From assembly GCF_000182925.2 (NCBI RefSeq), contig NC_026502.1:1302001-1366000 (forward strand): a stretch of 64,000 nt of DNA, read 5' to 3'. Shown here piece after piece: positions 38,700 through 49,899 of this stretch. The notes beneath the pieces were generated by a model. The model was not told the DNA's origin. It ran no database searches and saw nothing but the letters and a program-made list of their open reading frames with translations. A program made the translations under genes and the position numbers. Numbering within the stretch: the stretch's first letter is position 1; each line of letters begins with the position of its first letter. This stretch comes from Neurospora crassa OR74A (taxonomy: Eukaryota; Ascomycota; Sordariomycetes; Sordariales; Sordariaceae).

Positions 38700-40400
38700 T
38701 GATCAAACCTAGGGAACCTTCTTCTAAACTATACCCATCAATTTAATAAATCTAACATACTTATCTAACTTCAACGGCTTTATCAAATCGTCAACCGGTA
38801 TCTCGTTACCTAGTAAATACTCGATTATAAATACCTTCCTTTCTACCTCTTAAATCAACTATTTATATCGTATATCGATATATCTATTTCTAGCAGGTAA
38901 ATTAGGGTTAAAAATTCAGTTTTCAGTATTACTACTATCCGTATAAAGAATCCTATTAATCTTATCAAAGCCCAGATTCACATTCAAATCATCGAGTATA
39001 CCACCAATCCAATCGAGAACTTTGGCCATAGGCACTAAATTAATAAACTCTACTTCTATCGTACTAATTATAACGAAATCCTATCGTTTTAACTTCCAAA
39101 GGACGGAACTATAAATAAAGAATACAATATAGCCCGCTATACTCTGCCTTAAAGGAATATTATTAGTAAAGGAGGCGTCCGCATATATATAAAAAAATAG
39201 GGCTATTAACAACAAAAATATACCACCTAACTCAATACCTAAATTAGAATATTCGGATAAATATTATTATAAATACTTTATAATAATGAAGTACCAATCG
39301 GTAGGACTCTTAATACCCTCTAAGAATTTATTAATAATAAATACAATATTTAGCCGGATACTTATTAAAATCCAATTTAAAGAACTAGTCTTCTTAGGGT
39401 AAAATTTGGCTTTCTTTAGTAAAACATCATTACCCCTATAGATCTTATAATCCGGTAACTATAATATTTTGATACTATAGAACTTACTGTTATTGAATTT
39501 AGTAACGACCAATTTAGTATATCGTTATTAGGATATAAAGACTATACGAATTTAACAATCCCTTATAATATCGTAGCTTAGAAATATATATACTTATCCC
39601 AACTCTTTAAACCTAAAATAGTTAACTAACTAGTCTTTAACTTAATTAATAATCATTATAATTAGGGCGGTAATAAGAAGGTCGTTAACGTATAGTACTA
39701 ATAGTACTCCCAATACTCTATTAGTAAACAAGCAAAAATCTATAGAAATTGGTAGAAATCCAGCTTCTTTAAATATTAGTACTAAAGTATTAAACTAGTA
39801 AAGTAGGGAATATTTAAAACTATAGAGTACCTTAGTAAATTAATATACTACGTCTTCTTTATTATAACCGGCTATAGGCTTCTCAAGTGCAATCAACTGC
39901 TCAATGTAATATTAAGTATTATTAAGGATAAAGGTATTTAAGAAAGTAATATCGAAATCGAATTAGTAATACTCGTAGTCGTTTATAACTATAATAGCCA
40001 AAAATAGCCTAATACTAACAAAATATACAACCGCTACGTAAATCTCCTATACCGCCTAATTACCTTACTCGAAATTACTACACACTACCTATCTAGCTCT
40101 AGCTTTCTAAACTTTAGTATCGATATTGTACTTCTCGTTATATACCTATTTTCCAAGCAATACTTCTATATTTAGGGATTTAGGGACTAAGGTATAGACT
40201 CCCCTATCCTCGAGTACTTTAACTTACTTTTTTATAACTAGCAACCAAAATAATTCAAAATTACCTGATTTACATACAATTCAATAATTCTTTAATATAA
40301 ATCGTTAAACTTTACTAATAGTAATAATTACTATATCGTAATCGATTTTAATAGTAGTAAGATAATAGATAAATATACGTCTAATAAAACATCCCTCTAT
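38700..40400 (-). pseudogene. Copia-1 reverse transcriptase and RNase H
   Basis: The minus strand reads LVLYVNDLLITALI near 39700-39665, the Copia catalytic box Y-V-D-D with the first Asp changed to Asn. KDQLVNYFRFKELG follows near 39635-39590, then FISQQRYTKLVVTKFNN. RNase H-like sequence extends to about 38700, next to the 3' LTR. The segment at 38860-38620 is also present in Copia-3 on the opposite strand (63500-63797), confirming the family end. Stops interrupt at Gln codons. Confidence 0.85.
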
Positions 40401-40633
40401 TATACTATAAAAATTATTAGGTAAGTCCACCGAATCTTAAACAATATTACTATTACTATTTTTTACCTATTGAATACTATATTTGAAATCTACTGGTTTA
40501 GCTATAGTACGACGAAGTCTACCTTCATTTACCTCTATATTTAATTATAGACTAAACTTAGAGCGTTAGCTTCCCTATTTTAGCTGTACTTGCGTTAATT
40601 ATTAATTTATAGGGTTTAACAGAATTATTATAG

Positions 40634-40693
40634 GGTCCGAATTCGGGATCGGAGGCTCCGAATTCGGGATCGGAGGGTCCAAATTCGGAATCG
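40634..40693 (-). repeat. Three tandem 21-bp units encoding SDPEFG repeats in Copia-1 pol
   Basis: Units start at 40634, 40655 and 40676. On the minus strand they encode SDSEFGP, SDPEFGA and SDPEFGP in one frame. They lie in the linker between integrase and RT. The sequence is GC-rich and nearly unmutated compared with both sides. In-frame repeats in such an acidic linker are tolerated because the linker has no fixed fold. Confidence 0.85.
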
Positions 40694-41399
40694 CTTATTA
40701 CAAATTCGAAGTTTATTACTCTTAATTCTTCAATTGAAACTATAGTTTATTAACTTATAAAATTAGCGACAGGGTATATTATTACGTACGAGCGGGGTTC
40801 GGTATACCTATCGGCGGCAATCGAATTACTAAAATTAGTTATGAAAAATTATTAGGCAACGGAATACTTAGAGTAATATACATAGTTAGCTTATTAGAAT
40901 CGCATTGGTTGCAATCGTAGGGTATAGGGTCTTCTTTATTAAAATCTTCAAAATTAAGAAAGTCGTTATTATACTCAATAATCTCTCTAACTAGCGAATT
41001 TAATAGTTAATACTATAATACATCTAGCGATAAACGCGCTAGTAAAGTTTTTAGAACTAGAATTGGGGTTAGTATCGGTAATAGTAATACTAATAGTATT
41101 ATATTAATTAGAGTATTTAGCAGTATTGTAGTTACGTAAGTAATCGAAGTAATTAAAATAATTATAGTAGCTGGCGTAGTTGTAGTAATTAGCGCGACTA
41201 AAACGGTTAAGGGGGTTAGTATAACTTCTAATAATAAAGGTAATATAATTGTTATTTGCCATATCTTTTTAATTTTTTATTATTAGGGTAATTTAATTAC
41301 TTTCTATATATATAGTTGTAGGACTATACCATTAACCTTAACCCAAATTTAATAGCTACTATCCGTTATTTTATTAATTTTATTAATTATCTAATTTGA

Positions 41400-42600
41400 A
41401 AAGATAATGTAATATTCAATATAATATTACCGTTACTATTACAAATTAGGTCTTTATTAACTATATCCTCCTTAAGAAAGGTTACTACGCTAGTTCTAAC
41501 GATTTCGCTAGTATAGGAATTCCAAATAAATACAATACGACCGTAGATGTTATTAAAACCGATAAAATAACCCTTCTGTACTCTAATACGAAATTTATTA
41601 CTTTATAATCGCTTTTCTAGCTTAATAAAATAATGAGCTGTATAGAAGTAAGACCTTAAATATTTAAAATATAGTTATTTAATTTCGTCTAGGAAGTTGG
41701 CCGCCTTAGTAAGTAACTCCTATAGACTCTTACCTCTAACGTTAGCTTTAAAAGGGAGTAAATTAAATACTCTAATAACGTAATTAATAACAAAGGGCTA
41801 TAAATACTCTAGGATATTGAAATTTATTATTAAAGTTCTAGCGTATTATATAATAATAGTACTAACTCTTTCGATTTTACTTTACATCTATAGAATATAG
41901 GGTATTAATTTTAATAACTCTACGCCTTCTATATGTACCTACTCGACAATTTTACTATATTAAAATTCTTTAGTACTAAAACTAAACTTTAGACCGCCAT
42001 CAAAATTAAATACCCTAATTTTAAGCCCACCGCTTTAAAGCTCAGTCTATTTCTTAGATTCTTCAATTTGAATAAATATATTACCCTCATTAACTATAAA
42101 CCTTACCCAATAGAAGCCGGTAACCTAATTAATAAAATAAATTATATACCTATATTCTTTATAGTTAAGTAAAGTATAGGAAACGATATTAATATAGATA
42201 TATACTAATAGTTGAATTGTAATTTTATTAGTAATTTTAGGGATTATATTGTAAGCTTTAGCTTCAACGCATGCCTTATAGAAGTAGTTTTAGGTATTAC
42301 TTAACTTAATACCGGCCGCTTCGTAAATTCTAAGAACTTGGTCTTTACCTGCATATATAAAGCGACGGTACATTATTAAGTAGTTGATTAATGCCATTAT
42401 AGCGTAGCGAACGTTTTAGGGGAAGTTTGGCTAGGTAAATACTAGGAGGATTGGAAGGCTATTAATCTATTTGTATTATATTATAACTTTACCGTATGCA
42501 AATATCTAATTAGACTTTATATCCCAGATTATACCATTATCGAAAAGACTTTTTATAGTTAATAGATTTACTAGTATAGAGGGACTATAAATACAATCTT
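41400..42600 (-). pseudogene. Copia-1 integrase
   Basis: The minus strand reads INIVSYTLLNYKEYRYIIYF near 42200-42140, VTGFYWVRFIVNEGNIF near 42120-42070, and VFNFDGGLKFSFSTKEF near 42010-41950. These match the Copia integrase core, with the second Asp kept in FDGG. ARTLIINFNILEYLQPF follows near 41830-41790 and KGYFIGFNNIYGRIVF near 41580-41530, the usual end of the Copia integrase region. The first Asp appears as Asn (INIV). Copia-2 carries the same region and breaks at the point matching about 41440. Confidence 0.85.
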
Positions 42601-42649
42601 TAATTTTAATTTTGACAGTAATATTATTTAGGGTAGCTATAGTTAATTT

Positions 42650-42800
42650 AATAGTACTAATATAGTAAACGTAAATTGAAGTTCTATTACCAACCGTATA
42701 AACGGTTAGATATAGTAATAGCTATATATCTATAAACCATTTAAGGTAGTTAAAAATATTCTTCGTACAACTAGAATTATAAATAATTAAATTTCGAATA
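42650..42800 (-). pseudogene. Copia-1 protease active-site region
   Basis: The minus strand near 42785-42750 reads NSSCTKNIFNYLKWF, where Copia proteases have D-S-G-C-T-x-H/N-I. The catalytic Asp and the Gly codons are changed to Asn and Ser. Downstream, YVYYISTIKLTIATLNNIT fits the rest of the protease fold. Confidence 0.7.
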
Positions 42801-42899
42801 TTATTTGATTATTAAAAATTAATATTACCTTGGAACTTATTAGTCTTTAGCGGAATTACTATACGTATATTGAAATTGAAGCTAATAAAAATAATCGAT

Positions 42900-44303
42900 T
42901 AATTAATTACTATTTTAAATACTATCAACACACTCAACGGCGTCGGCTAGGGGCTCTAATGAAAATCTATATTGCTACTTATACCCAATATACCTATAAA
43001 TATTCTACTTCTATATAATAAAGTAGAATTAATAATAGTAGTAAGAGTAGTCAAATTAGTAGAAGCATTGTTAGTAAGGGTATTAGTACCAACGCTAGCG
43101 GCGGCGGTTACCTTCTTAACTATACTTTCCTTCTTGGGCTTCTAAGTATTAAGCGCCTTTTTAGAGAAATAGACCTAATAAATATCCGCTTTCTTACTAA
43201 TATAATAACTATAAGAGACGTACTTCTAAGTAATATAAATCTTCTTATCACAACTAGTACAATCAATTTGCTTACTATTATCCTTCTTCTTATTAGCCGA
43301 GCTACTATTATTATTATTCTTATTAGTAGTATTATTATTATTAACCGACTTCTAAATATTAATATTAATATTAGTACGGATTTTAATATTACTAATATTA
43401 TTAAACTTAACCAAGAAAAAACCGACATCCAGCTCGTTAGCTTCCAAAGCGGCTACCTAATATTTAACGTTAATAGGATAGGCGGTTTTTACGGTATTAT
43501 AAAGGAAAGTAACCTCGAAGTTACCGTCGACTATAAACTTAGTATCCTTAATACGCTTATAGAATATAATATAGTAGCTAAAAAAGGAAGCTATAGTATT
43601 AAAATTAGCGCGCTTAATAGCCAAATACTCGGCGAGAACTTTATTACAAGCTTCTTTAGTAAAACGGGCGATATAAGACTGAATGAGATTATATGTAACC
43701 TTTAGGTTTCTACTTATTTTATCCTAATTATTAAGATTTAGAATAACGCCGACGTTAGGATTCTTAAGGGTAGAGATTAGGATCTTATTAGCATTAGTAC
43801 GTCTAATCCACCAAGTATTATACTTCTCGGGCTCTATTGCTTTATCGGGCTCCGGGATTGTATTAAAAACGTATTCAGCGAATTGAAAGTAGTTAAAGTT
43901 AACTATAAATCCCTAATACTAGTCGGCGATATTGTAGTTGCTAAAGAGGGGGACTAGCGATGAACTAGTAATCGTCGTAAGTATAGGAGGATTTATCGAC
44001 ATATTAAAAAGAAGAAGAGAGTTGGTAGTCGCTAGATTAGCCGTTGATTAATTTAATTAATTCAATAATAGAATCGCTTGAATCGCTTAATTCGATAATG
44101 AATAAACCAATAATTGGTTCGATAGGGTCGCTATACAACAAGTGTTAGCGAGAATCTTTATGTGGCGAGGCTGGCTGTTGGCGAGTGGGCGAGTCGTTAA
44201 GTTGACGAAGGTCGCAGTTACTTCTTTTAACCCGGTACTACAGGGCCTTATTGAAATTGAGGCTGGCGATGCGCTTAATAATACGCTCGTCAAATGCGAT
44301 CAT
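42900..44303 (-). pseudogene. Copia-1 gag
   Basis: The leader ends at the start ATG near 44303, shortly after the primer site. Coding-like stretches follow in several frames, one of them the 68-codon open piece at 44087-44293. Near 43260-43200 the minus strand reads DCTSCDKKIYIT with KYVSYSYYI, consistent with a zinc-binding end of gag. The longest open frame in the window (plus strand, 43268-43705) and the minus frame at 43120-43428 are both out-of-frame readings of this gene. Confidence 0.7.
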
Positions 44304-44318
44304 AGGGAAGGTTAGAGA

Positions 44319-44330
44319 GGGCTTATAACC
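44319..44330 (-). promoter_or_regulatory. Copia-1 primer-binding site: initiator tRNA-Met anticodon-loop type
   Basis: GGTTATAAGCCC lies directly after the 5' LTR on the minus strand. The matching site of Copia-2 (62161-62150) is GGTTATGAGCCC, complementary to GGGCTCATAACC, the anticodon stem-loop of eukaryotic initiator tRNA-Met. One RIP-type G-to-A change separates the two. Copia of Drosophila and Ty5 of yeast are known to use such a half-tRNA primer. Confidence 0.8.
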
Positions 44331-44512
44331 TGTGAGACCATCGAGATCAAGCGGTTGGATACGATTGATTGAGTGTGTGCTATGGAGGAGAAAGAGGGAG
44401 ACTGGCAAAGTCTGGAAGGCTAGATATAGTGCGGTCTGGGCAGGGCACAGAGTAGGGACTAGGCTGTGCCCAGTCCAGTCTCAGCCCAGTGAATGCCCGG
44501 GACCCACCAACA
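44331..44512 (-). repeat. Copia-1 5' LTR
   Basis: It has the same 182-bp structure as the 3' LTR. It ends at TCACA beside the primer site on the minus strand. It has more G and C than the 3' copy at five of the six differing positions, so it is slightly less mutated. Confidence 0.95.
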
Positions 44513-44955
44513 GGTTATCTTTAATAAGGATAGGGAAGGGGGTATTTTAATAAATAAAGAAGATATTTATCCGTTTTAATACCTTTATTAATAATATATA
44601 AGTAATAGTTCACCCTATCCTATAACCGAAGCCTCCCTATACTAATATATACTATAGGATGCGGTAGATAGATATTTATAATTTCGTTCAATAGTTATAG
44701 GAGTCCCTAAAGGCCGCCCTCCCAAATAGGGTAGCCTATTTAATAATAAAGCTATTTTACTAGCCTAAAGTAAGAAGGCGACGGTACCCCGTAGTAGGCT
44801 TAGTAATATGATGCCTATTCAAACCTTAGTATAATATAATTATTCTTAGTATAAATTAGGGCCTAGTATTAATGAGATAGATACTTGTAACGTTCGTATT
44901 TATTATACCTAGAGTAAAGTATATAGTTATATTGTAGTAAATGAGGATTAGGATA
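44513..44955 (+). pseudogene. MULE-1 transposase, part between Copia-1 and LINE C
   Basis: This aligns with MULE-2 61130-61500: AGGATGCGGTAGATAGATAT (44655) matches AGGATACGGTAGATAGATAT. It holds the C-terminal, Pro- and Gly-rich end of the transposase region in damaged form. It ends at ATGAGGATTAGGATA (44941-44955), the target duplication of LINE C. Confidence 0.75.
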
Positions 44956-45439
44956 ATTAATTGTCTTATTCCCTATGCTATAACTATAGCGCCTTATTAG
45001 TATAGGGTCCTTCCCTAACTCTTTAGAGGGGAAAATTGGACGGTATTAAGTACCGCCGAATGAAAACCTCTAGCTCTATTTCGGTCGTAGTTCTCTATAC
45101 AACTCCTATTTTATTTATAATTATAATAAATCTTACCTACCGCTATAACGAACTAATTTCGTCTCTCCTACCGCTATATTATCCTAATATTAGAATAATA
45201 AGGATAATAGGAATAGGATTAAATTAGGTATATTACTTCCTTTATTACCTTTTTATTTTATTCCCTACCGTTCTTTCTTCCGCTTTCTCTCCGCTTCCCC
45301 GTCCTATTTCCCCGTTTATTACTCTACTTCTCCATTTCCTTATTCCGTTTATAAATACTTTTTTCCCGTTATTTATTCTATTACCCTACAATTCTACTTT
45401 TATTTATAACAGTATAAGAACCCCCTTCCCTTATTTATA

Positions 45440-45530
45440 GAGTTTACTTGCCCGCACCCCCCAAAAACTTACGCGCACCCACCTAGTTAAGCTGACAGCT
45501 GTCATGTAAAATATGTCGTTTTAGCTGTAA
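45440..45530 (+). repeat. MULE-3 left TIR and subterminal palindrome
   Basis: After the TIR comes GCTGACAGCTGTCATG near 45492-45507. GACAGCTGTC is a perfect palindrome that recurs at the 3' side of MULE-2 (one end altered) and of the MITE. The right TIR (48540-48586) carries instead a block with AACACCTAACATTG on its inner side. Confidence 0.85.
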
Positions 45531-45899
45531 AAATCGTGATTTCTCATATTATATATAAAGTTACCCAAGTAAATCTACTGTAAATTTTGATTTTAGCTGG
45601 TAAGCAAATCTAACAGCGCTAATCTAGTAATACTTTTATAGTATTATAAACCTACAATAGCATTTATTACTACTCTAAATATTTATATTTAAAAGCTTTA
45701 ATTCTAACGAGAATTCTATTAACTTAGAGAATTCGTTAGAGAGCTCAAATAAAGAGGAAGTAAATAATAACTTAATAGTATCCTCTCTCCCTCTCCCTCT
45801 ACCCTCGTCTCTACCCTCGTCTCCCTTATTATCTCTCTCCCTATTCTCCCTCGCTATCTACTCCCTTACCCTCTCCACCCAATATTTCGCTAGCTTATT

Positions 45900-48260
45900 A
45901 TCCTTATCCTTATCCTCATTATTAGTAATTTTAATATAATTACATACTTTATTTTAAGTATTAAACTTATTAATATTAAGCCCCTTCTCGTAGCGAGAAT
46001 AGTTATAACATACCGAAGTTCGTATAGTGCTTAGATTACGTAATTTACCCTTTAGCGTAGCTTTACAAGTATAAGTACTTTTATTTAATTATAACCCAGT
46101 TAATAGTATAACGAATATAAGTTTATTACTAAACGGCCCCCTTTACTTACGTAGGCGACCTTTGGGTATTGTTTTAACGGCCGGCTTGAATTTGAAGTAT
46201 CTATCTACCGCATCCTAATATGAGAATTAGTATAGGGGATACTTAGGGTATAGATATTAATTTATATATTATTAACGTAAATATTAGAATAGATAGTAAA
46301 TTTCCTTCATTATTAGGACTATCTTCCCCTCTTTTAATAAAACCTCTATTTTATAAGTATAAGGTAGACTATACTAAATTTTAAAACTATTTAAATAAGG
46401 CTCAAGAGGGGTACTAAGGAGCCTTAACCATTTAGAGGGTAGTATTATATTGAATTTATAATATTAGCGGTTTAAAAGATTAAGTACCTACGTAGATAAC
46501 TTATACAGGTACTTACCCATCCACTCGCAGTTAACCCACTTAACCTAGAATACACACGTAAATCAAACTTGGCTAATTTATCTATATAAACCTTATAGCG
46601 GTAGTTTATATACTAGAGACAAACTTTATAGAGCTTAACTAACCTACTACGAGCCGAGAGACTATAGCTCTTAAGAGAGCTATTATTAACTTTATTTAGT
46701 AATATAATCCTTTATCCCTAATTAAAGTAGTTATTAGTATAGTAACTTACCTACTCCTTCTTATAGGGTAGTAATATCTCTCTAATCTATAAAACGATAT
46801 CCTCCTGCTTTTTGCTAAATTGACGCTATAAAATAGACTAAGCGCGCTCGAATTTATTCATATCCAAGGAGTAAATTATATATTACTATACAAAGAATAG
46901 TATTAACTTTATATTAGTAACCTAGTTCGGTAAGGGATTGAGACCTACTTTCGTTCTAGTAATTGTAGTAACCCGGGCGTTACGTCGCTTTAATTCCTTG
47001 AAATTTTTCTTATTATATTATTATTATACGTCGTAGCTAAACGGGGAGTTAGGAGACAATAAGGACGAAGTTGGGGGTAAAGAATAATATGCCTAATCTT
47101 TCTTAAAGTAATTAATAATATTATAATTAAGATATTATATATAATACTACTATTAGATATTGGGGAAGGTTTTATTAATTACTTTCATTAATTAGGGGTC
47201 GTCGTTAGTTATAGCTACTATAGGGTAAAGGATTTCGAAATCTTCAACCGTTTCCTTAATATACTTAAATAAGAAAGTGAATCCCTCCTCTCCTTCGTTA
47301 TTAAAAATCGTTTGAAAGATTAGTATAAATATCTTCTCTAGTATTAAGATTACCCTTTGGACGAAGGGGAGGTTATAGCAGTTGGTTTTATACGTAGCAT
47401 TAATTAGTAATATATATAAGAACTTTAATTATATCTGGCGCTAGCGGTTAGTTACTTAAAATACGTAGCGTAGTATATTATTATTATCCCCCTCAAAGAA
47501 TTCGCTCTTAAATATAAGGGTATAATTATAGTAGTTATTATAAACCTTCTTAAAAAAGGCGTAAGTATCATTATAACCCTCCCGCAAATTATAGTATACA
47601 ATTTAGCGTATATTATCGAAGTCGCTATACGTCTAAGGGATTTTAGGATACTTCTCCCTTACTATAGTTAGAATAATTTATATTATAAGGTCGCATTATA
47701 GTAGAAGGTTACCTAGAAACTAGTTAGCTTTAGGGTTAACTTCTTAATAGAAGGTTTTAATATAGAATATAAGGTAGCCTTCTAGTATACGTAACGGAGG
47801 ATAGCCTTGGTGTATTAAGTTTATAGCCTAAATAGTTTACTTCCAATTTATATTCTTCTTAACTTAGAATATAATTTTAAAGGGATAGTAGCGCGCCTTC
47901 TTTCGTAATATAGACCTCCTCTTTAAATTCTCATTATTAACCGGCTGAAGGCAATACTCTGTATAATCGCAACGGAATATAACTTTAATAATGGAGCCAT
48001 CCCCCTCGTATCCCGGCTTTTTGAATTTGTAATTACATTAGGTTGAAATATTAAAGCAATAGCGACAATAAAAGTTAATAAGGTAGGCGAATAGCTTATT
48101 GTATTTTTCAACGGGCTCGATTGAAAAGAAGGGGTCGTTTGCTAGCACAATCTATATAGTATCGGGGTTAAAGGAGGCATCAAAATTAAAAGTAGAAATT
48201 AAATTGCAATAAGCGCACTTCGATAGTACAGCGGCGGTTAATAAGGGTATTTAGTACAAT
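45900..48260 (-). pseudogene. MULE-3 transposase
   Basis: The minus strand near 46390-46340 reads YSLPYTYKIEVLLKEG, then DAVDRYFKFKPAVKTIPKGR near 46220-46150. These align with the C-terminal part of MULE-2 (YSLPYTYKIEV, DTVDRYLCFYSAAKGMPKGR). Upstream, near 48080-47960, CNYKFKKPGYEGDG and FRCDYTEYCLQPVNNE match the FAR1-like zinc domain. The SWIM-type Cys and His read Tyr. The 62-codon open piece at 47923-48111 is in another frame and is not the protein. The DDE residues lie in between, but I did not place them reliably. Confidence 0.7.
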
Positions 48261-48539
48261 CGATTAATTAAGAAATTAATTGAATTTAGCTACTTTACGT
48301 ATTTTAAGAGGCAATTACTCTAGTAATGTAGAGTGCTGGCTGGTGTAGAGTGTTAGTATAATATAGAATACTAGTGCGACTGCGTGTAAAGTGCTGGTGT
48401 GATTGGCCGTGTGAAAAAGGGGAAAAGAATTGACTAAGGTACAGCGATGTTACTTGCATTGAAAAGACGAAATTTTGCGGGTAAAAATGGGGTTTTCAAT
48501 GTTAGGTGTTATTAGCTGAACCGCCCCATTTTTCTGTGT

Positions 48540-48586
48540 GGAGGTGGGTGTGCGTAAGTTTTTGGGGGGTGCGGGCAAGTAAACTC
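48540..48586 (-). repeat. MULE-3 right TIR
   Basis: This inverted copy of the left TIR reads GAGTTTACTTGCCCGCACCC on the minus strand. The two TIRs differ by one base in the first 40 or so (CGCGC against CGCAC). Confidence 0.9.
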
Positions 48587-49899
48587 TATTTATATAATCC
48601 CCTACATAGTACTCCTTTTTAATCTTCCTTCTCCTTCTTCCTTATTATAACTTTTAATAAAATAATTTCCTCTAACTATTGTTACCCTAATCCAATCGAT
48701 TTAATTTTCAATATAGAGGGTCCCTCCTTTAGTACATCCTTAGGTTCTATATCCCTTACAGTTGTACTTCTAGAATTTATATTCTTTATTCGTACCCTTT
48801 ATAATTTCTTTAGTAATTATCCTTCTTCGAACTAGTATAGTTTCCTTCTTCGTTTTCTTTAGCCCTTATACTAATTTAATTAGTATCGTTCGTAAGATTC
48901 CTTACCTTTACTATACTTTAAATTTCGCTTCCGTCTTATATAGTAATAAACCTAATTCCCTTAACGATTTTTATAAGGTTATTATTAAGAAGGTTTATTT
49001 TATTTCGACGATTAATAAATTTCTTATTCTTTATATTTCCTTCTCTCTATTATTATTTAACTTCCATTTTAGCCGGCGGTACCTAGAATACTACTTATTC
49101 TTATATTTATAAAATATATATATTAAATATTCCTATAGGCCTTTACAACGCTTATAATATTATTTAGGCGATAATTATTACTATAGTATTAGGTAGTTAA
49201 AATAGGTTCGAATATAATTTAGATACTTTTATTCGTATTATTAATAATTTCGTTCGTTATATATATATACGTTTAAAGTAGAATAAATTACTTATTAACT
49301 ATAAATATTTTTTCTATACTATTAATTATAGTATTATTAATTTCTAGCGAAAGGGTTATTATAAATTAATTATAAGAGATGTTCGTTACGGTCGTATCCT
49401 TTCTTTTCTTAGCAGTAGTACTATAAATTTAATTTAGATTGCGTCCGGCTTTAATAGTAATACTATTATTCCTATACGTATTATATCCGGTAGTAGTAAT
49501 TTTACTATTCTTATTTGTATAGTCTCCGGTTTTAGCGGTAGTAATTCTATTCCTAGTAGCCCTATAGCTATTAATACTCTTAGCCACCCCCTTATAAACG
49601 ATAATTAGGTTTAGTAGCGCTATAAGGTTATTACGAATTAGGTTCGTATAATAGAATTATTTAAATAATTTCTTAAATATAATTAAATATTTATTATATA
49701 GTATTTTTCAATTCTTATTAAAATTGCAATTTAGATAATTCTTATAATTAGTATAATTATTATTTCCCTATTCCTATCCTTTTATTCTAATATTATTAAT
49801 ATTCTATATTTTTCTTAGGAATACTTCGCAATTTCTTTATACTACTCTTCCTCCAATTCAATTACTAAATAGTATTCTTTTAACCTCCTTAATTTTAAT

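Larger units (their letters stand above)
38439..44512 (-). mobile_element. Copia-1: complete Ty1/Copia LTR retrotransposon inside MULE-1
   Basis: Two 182-bp LTRs (38439-38620 and 44331-44512) differ at six positions that I count, all transitions. Between them, on the minus strand, lie the primer site, gag, protease, integrase, RT and RNase H in Copia order (integrase before RT). The flanking five bases are GTTTA on the left and GGTTA on the right, an imperfect duplication with one G/T difference. It splits MULE-1 after its SWIM-like motif. The interior is RIP-mutated and the LTRs are nearly clean. Confidence 0.92.
45440..48586 (-). mobile_element. MULE-3: Mutator-like transposon inside LINE C
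   Basis: The ends read GAGTTTACTTGCCCGCACCC on the left and its reverse complement on the right, matching over about 40 bases. The flanking duplication is TATTTATA (45432-45439 and 48587-48594). LINE B keeps the uninterrupted target TTATTTATATAATCCCC near 16590, confirming the join. Length is 3147 bp, nearly equal to MULE-2. The transposase lies on the minus strand. Both ends are largely RIP-free, whereas the middle is mutated. Confidence 0.95.

Noticed and set aside
43268-43705. Longest open reading frame in the window (145 codons, plus strand)
   Set aside because: It runs antisense to Copia-1 gag, has low-complexity Ile/Leu-rich content at its start, and the matching region of Copia-2 does not keep the frame. 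It is a shadow.
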